Source: Sipunculus nudus (Eukaryota; Annelida; Sipuncula; Golfingiida; Sipunculidae). Taken from it: a DNA stretch of 64,000 nucleotides. The notes below the pieces were generated by a model. That model worked only from the letters and a program-made list of their open reading frames with translations, was not told the origin of the DNA and searched no databases. The stretch is taken from assembly GCA_026874595.1 (NCBI GenBank), contig CM049310.1, positions 67,350,056 to 67,414,055 of the forward strand, given 5' to 3'. Shown here piece after piece: positions 59,369 through 64,000 of this stretch (the first letter of the stretch is position 1; every line of letters begins with the position of its first letter). The position numbers were made by a program, and so were the translations under genes.

Positions 59369-60851
59369 CTATCTCTCTGTCTGTTTTTAAATATTCAGTA
59401 ATTATGAATTAAACTTTTTTTACCAGAAAGCACTTTTGGATTAAATTTTGTATCCTGAATGTTTATGCAAAGGTATTGTAACTTTCCTCACTCCTTGGCA
59501 CTGAGTATTTGTTTGGGACAATATTCTTCTGGCAACTGCATAAAATTTATAACTGGTAAATAAAGAAGAAATACACAGAGGTACAAAGGTGTTTTTAAAC
59601 TCTCATCCTCCCCCTCCCCCCCCCCCCCCCCACCCCCAATCAGGTCCTCCCACCTGTGGGATGGGAACATTATGTTTGCATATATTTAAAAACAATAGAT
59701 TTAATTGGATAGTGTAAACTGCTGAACTGTCAACAGCTTATCAAAAAGCATACTAATGATCATGGTAATAGTATAGATCTCATATTCACAAACTGCTATA
59801 GCCTGATATGTTTTAGTTGGTCACAAAATCTTATTTAAGAATGTTCAAAAGTTGGTGCGTTAGAATGTTAATTAATCACCTCCCTCCCTCCCCCCTGTTT
59901 ATGTGCTTAAATAATATATTTTAAAATACTTAAATAATATCAGTTACATTATAACATTCATGTTCCAGAAAGGCCAAAAAGGGAAATGTTCAGGTGTATT
60001 ATTAGATAGTTTAATACCACAATTTTCATGCATTACACATTGCAATATATACTTGTCAGATATAGTGTATGCTCATTTGAAAATGGATTTGTTCACAGCT
60101 TTTTATTTGAATCAATAAATTAAAATTGTATTGTAGATGTTAATCCCCACTTTCTTTTTTATGCTATGATTGACAAGTGTTCATTTATGCACATATTACT
60201 GTCACTTTGCTGAAAAAATGATACTTCTGGAAATATCTGATCATGAGAGATTCCTGAAGCTAAAGTTGAAACAATCCATAAAAGTGCACAGTATTAGTTC
60301 AGCAATATGTATTTATTATTTGATTGTCATGAGTTAGCGGGCCTTTTGCTTTTATTTGTTCAAAAACTGTTTAAATATATGGGCCAATTGTGCTAAATCT
60401 GTACATGGCTGTGTCTTTGGTTATAAAGGAAAAATAAGTGTGTTTATCATGCAGTTAGTACTTTAGAATAACACAGATGATGAGGACAGTAACATCCATC
60501 ACTTTTTAGAGTGTAAGAAAGAAGATTTATGTCCACATGCAGCAAATTGTATGGCATTTTGTCCCAACCGTAATGTGTCAACAGTTTAACCCATGTAGAC
60601 CTTAATAATAAGCTGCATATTTATATATATACTGCTGTATGAATTTACATTCCCAATGCAATATTTTAGACACACATTCTTGTACATATTTGAAATACTG
60701 ATACTTCTATATTACTATTCCGCTAAACTACATAATTTATACAAAAAGTTACATCTGTCAAAATGAAATCTTACAGACCTTCATACAACAATGGTGATAC
60801 AATTATATCTGTCACATTCAGCCGAGCGCCGTGACCTATGGATCCCTTGTT
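59369..60851 (+). mobile_element. Family G long copy, 3' part
   Basis: Shares TTTTTAAATATTMAGTAATT (59385), a poly-C/CACC tract (59600-59635) and ACTGTCAACARYTTATCAA with the copy at 53928. The 20115-20240 block reappears here at 60190-60310. Ends TTCAGCCGAGCGCCGTGACC + TATGGATCCCTTGTT. Confidence 0.6.
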
Positions 60852-60983
60852 TATCACCCTGCAATAAATAGTATGAATGTCATAAGTTAACTATTTCTAC
60901 AGAGATTTTTAATTTATTTATGCATCTTGAAAGGTTTAATATGCTCAACATATGATAGACTCTTGTGAATGTATTTATTACAG

Positions 60984-61125
60984 AATATGGGATGCCAGGT
61001 GTCATCAGCTTTTACAGAGATTTCCAAAGAAGCAGCACATACAGACGTGTTGTGACTTGAGTCAGGATGGTAACTACTGCCTCACCTCATCTAACGGGTT
61101 CAGCGGCAATGGATGTGAAGCTACA
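60984..61125 (+). CDS. WDR31: WDR31 coding exon 6 of those visible
   Basis: 142 nt after ATTACAG, one base completing the split codon, then 47 codons to a GTAAGC donor. The peptide starts with IWDARCHQLLQRF and contains KKQHIQTCCDLSQDG and SNGFSGNGCEAT. The last two blocks are the most diagnostic WDR31 signatures (human AKQHIQTYCEVSVDG and SNGFGGEGCEAT). The upstream intron is 18.7 kb, the largest in the window, and holds several nested transposons plus a minus-strand pseudogene. Confidence 0.93.
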
Positions 61126-61368
61126 GTAAGCATCCCGGGCAAGGTTCTTCATTATAGTCCTCTCTGACATAAAGCTGCTACCTCTGAGCTGTAATTGTAT
61201 ATTTCAGGTGCTGATCTTGATCTATATACATGTATTAAACATTGCATCCATGAAGCAGAAAAATGTCTTAATTTCAGCTTCATAAGATTTTAAATTAAAC
61301 ATGACACAAAAAAACCTAAAACTAGAATGAGGATGATTTTGAAATGCAAAAACAGAAGTCTCCACCAG
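61126..61368. other. Intron start, no feature
   Basis: Plain AT-rich intron between the exon donor and the minisatellite. Confidence 0.5.
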
Positions 61369-62153
61369 AACCTAGTCCACAGGACTAGCATGTACACCAC
61401 CAGAACCTAGTCCAAAGGACTGGCATGTACACCACCAGAACCTAGTCCACAGGACTGGCATGTACAACATCACAACCTGTGGACTAGGTTCTGGTGGTGT
61501 ACATGCCATTCCTGTGGACTAGGTTCTGGTGATGTACATGCCAGTCCTGTGGACTAGGTTCTGATGTTGTACATGCCAGTCCTGTGGACTAGGTTCTGGT
61601 GGTGTACATGCCAGTCCTGTGGACTAGGTTCTGGTGGTGTACATGCCAGTCCTGTGGATTAGGTTCTGGTGGTGTACATGCCAGTCCTGTGGACTAGGTT
61701 CTGGTGGTGTACATGCCAGTCCTATGGACTAGGTTCTGGTGGTGTACATGCCAGTCCTGTGGACTAGGTTCTGGTGGTGTACATGCCAGTCCTGTGGACT
61801 AGGTTCTGGTGGTGTACATGCTAGTCCTGTGGACTAGGTTCTGGTGGTGTACATGCTAGTCCTGTGGACTAGGTTCTGGTGGTGTACATGCCAGTCCTGT
61901 GGACTAGGTTCTGATGTTGTACATGCCAGTCCTGTGGACTAGGTTCTGGTGGTGTACATGCCAGTCCTGTGGACTAGGTTCTGGTGGTGTACATGCCAGT
62001 CCTGTGGACTAGGTTCTGGTGGTGTACATGCTAGTCCTGTGGACTAGGTTCTGGTGGTGTACATGTCAGTCCTGTGGACTAGGTTCTGATGTTGTACATG
62101 CCAGTCCTGTGGACTAGGTTCTGATGTTGTACATGCCAGTCCAGTGGACTAGG
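61369..62153. repeat. 35-bp minisatellite with an orientation switch
   Basis: 61369-61475 holds about three units as CACCAGAACCTAGTCCACAG + GACTGGCATGTACAC. From about 61479 the array runs as the reverse complement (GGACTAGGTTCTGGTGGTGT + ACATGCCAGTCCTGT) for about 19 units to 62153. Variants (GATGTTGT for GGTGGTGT, GCTAG for GCCAG) are interspersed. The two orientations could pair into a hairpin of over 100 bp per arm. Confidence 0.95.
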
Positions 62154-62812
62154 TTTGTAAATCCAGGCTGTGCTCAGCTGTTGAGGCAATAGATTGTGCA
62201 GCAGAATAGTTTACAGATTTTGATATAGACTACACTTTTTCCACATAATTAGGGATTTATATTAATAATCATTGTTTAGGTCCTGTTGCAATTTACTGAA
62301 ATGATTTCATGTGGTCAGTGAACAAGGGGATACAGCAATAAGGAAATTGTCTAAACTGAACATCCTAATATGATGTTTGAGGTTTACATACATAATCAGC
62401 CTTGTTAAAGTGATTAAGCTTAGGACAAGATAGGGGACTGTTGATGGACCTGCATACCAAATTAATAGGCCTAAGTTTTGTGTATCAGAATACATTTTTG
62501 ATCTTCAATTACAAATAACTGCATGATCTGTATCAGTTTTCCTTTTTCTTTGTGTGATCTGTCCATGCAGCTGTCAAGCACAAATCTTACCCAGATGAGC
62601 CAGAAATGTGGAAAGGGTATTTGTGTTGATGGCTGCTGAACAAATATATATATATATATAATAAAATCAAATAAAATCAGTTTGTGCTGAATTGTCAGAT
62701 TCACCCTGTGTTACCTTTCATTTTGACTTGAAGGTTAATTCTTACTTCTTGTAGTCAAAAAGGAAAAGATTGTGCTTGGCAGTTGAGCTCTATGACACAT
62801 AGGTTATTTGTT
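62154..62812 (+). mobile_element. Family G 3' fragment (probable)
   Basis: The end GGCAGTTGAGCTCTATGACA + CATAGGTTATTTGTTT is a degenerate family G tail. The upstream part is not clearly alignable, and a TA microsatellite lies at 62645-62660. Confidence 0.4.
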
Positions 62813-63104
62813 TCTCATTCCTTACCTTTACAGTCTCAGTCTTTTGCTGCCTGGTGGTGTAGACAGATTTGATAGTCCACTCCGAACTGCCAAAATAACT
62901 AAGATGGTTTTATATTGTAGCTGAAAGAATATGAAAATAAAAAAAATGTTTCCAAGGCTTTTGTAAAATAATTAAACTTTGAACAACACTGTGTTTAAAA
63001 TTTAAATTGGTTATAGCAGATCATTTTGGAAAGTTTAGTTTTAATTGATCATTACATGAGGAAGGTATGTTGCATTGATGCTCCTATGATTGTGATATTT
63101 CTAG

Positions 63105-63267
63105 TTGTGGGACCTGAGAATGAACAATCTAGTCTGCGAATACAAAGGCCATATAGAAACAACTGCCGCATGTGCCTTTGTTTCCTCATCTGCCTGTGGA
63201 GGTAGAAATCTCTTAGCAACCAGTTCCAGTGACTGTAGTGTGAAAATATGGGACAGAGATACAAGAG
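63105..63267 (+). CDS. WDR31: WDR31 coding exon 7 of those visible
   Basis: 163 nt after TTTCTAG, phase 0 in and phase 1 out, ending before GTTAGT. It encodes LWDLRMNNLVCEYKGHIETT, then NLLATSSSDCSVKIWDRDTR, matching human [20 protein letters not shown] and LIATSSHDCKVKIWNQDTG. The open donor phase and the missing final blade (about 60 residues in human) show that at least one more exon lies beyond 64000; none is visible in 63268-64000. Confidence 0.92.
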
Positions 63268-64000
63268 GTTAGTAATATTTATGTTATAACTAAATCCAAA
63301 GTGTAAACTTCTTTTAATATACATCTTCACTTTTATTTATGTCTATTATACTTGGAACTATATATTTAAAACCTGAGGTATACATGATCAATATGGCTGC
63401 TTCTCATTTGCTGATGAAAAATTTAACACATAATTATATAGAATGATAATTCACCTATTTCACAATCAGGTGTACACTTTATGTTGCAGTTAGGTGAAAT
63501 TTTCAAAATCATTGCACATGTGAGTCTCTTTGTTGTGTAAACAACCTTCCGCTGGGGGAATCAGGAAAAAAATTTCAGAGCACAAACTTTAACAGTTTTG
63601 GTTTAATGTGAGGGATGCGGGATCGAGCAAGGAGCCATTTGTTAAGAATATCAGTTTATTACAGAGAGTCTGATGCAAATTACACTCACAGATGCTCAAA
63701 TCTGTACCGGTTCATAAAACAATAAAGTAAAAATAAAAAAGGGGTGGTTGACCTCCAAGGCTCAACAGTAATTATTTACATCTAGCATTGGCCCTGACCT
63801 CTGTAAAGGCTTCACTATCAGTTCCTGGCCCAATTACGTCCAACCCAGCTTCTACCGCTGATTCACAATGTTGGCCAGCTTTATGCGTTCTTACAACGCA
63901 TGCCGTAAAGTATGCACACATAAAAAAATTAAATTTAAACCCTGACACCAGGTGGCGCTCTAAGCTGGTGCGTCAACACTATCACATCCACCCCCCATTT
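63268..64000. other. Intron after the last visible WDR31 exon
   Basis: No further exon found. 63945-63959 (ACACCAGGTGGCGCT) is a strong CTCF-like core. Confidence 0.45.

Overview
This is an AT-rich animal genomic window with spliced genes, large introns, microsatellites and dense repeats. The repeats are mostly Helitron-like elements with internal tandem arrays, plus DIRS-type and LINE retroelement debris, tRNA-derived SINE-like pieces and an interstitial TTAGGG-bearing minisatellite. That mix, and a P2X7-C-terminal-like domain next to multicopy transposase-like exons, suggests a lophotrochozoan, most likely a mollusc (bivalve or gastropod). This is inference; no marker gene fixes the species.

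The one convincing host gene is a WDR31 orthologue on the + strand. Seven coding exons (11811-11934, 12432-12506, 23149-23290, 32579-32679, 42225-42292, 60984-61125, 63105-63267) have AG/GT borders and compatible phases. Together they encode about 271 residues, colinear with most of the WD-repeat propeller. The first exon(s) and the last propeller part are not seen here. Introns run from 0.5 to 18.7 kb, and almost all other recognisable sequence in the window is mobile DNA inside or upstream of this gene.

Layout. 1-3.7 kb: minus-strand retroelement debris (gag-like ORF, SGNH hydrolase) with a Helitron inserted in it. 3.7-11.8 kb: mostly anonymous, with a TTAGGG minisatellite, a 49-bp repeat and diverged 'GGTGGNNCCACC' repeats. 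12.5-23.1 kb: a Helitron containing a TA-flanked TIR transposon, a second TIR transposon, a long TTGTT-ended element, a SINE-like piece, and an approximately 175-bp array interrupted by a LINE. 23.8-27.9 kb: a Helitron-like element with two heads, one tail and repeated CTCF-like cores. 28-32.5 kb: LINE remnant and a complete Helitron copy. 34.2-40.8 kb: a decayed DIRS-type retrotransposon split by a 2.4-kb element. 41.4-42.1 kb: a 23-bp minisatellite abutting exon 5. 46.4-51.7 kb: nested TTGTT-ended and CTAG-ended elements. 51.8 kb: P2X7-C-like fragment. 55.7-57.7 kb: spliced, minus-strand transposase-like pseudogene carrying another Helitron. 58.9-62.8 kb: more element tails and a 35-bp minisatellite that switches orientation.

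The most interesting point is structural. At least four sequence-unrelated families share one architecture: subterminal inverted repeats, a central tandem array, a 3' hairpin, then CTAG followed by T. Two further families end in a hairpin plus TTGTT. Several of the arrays carry a palindromic GGTGGCGCCACC or a CTCF-like core once per unit. Related copies elsewhere in the window act as empty sites, so the order of several nested insertions can be read directly.
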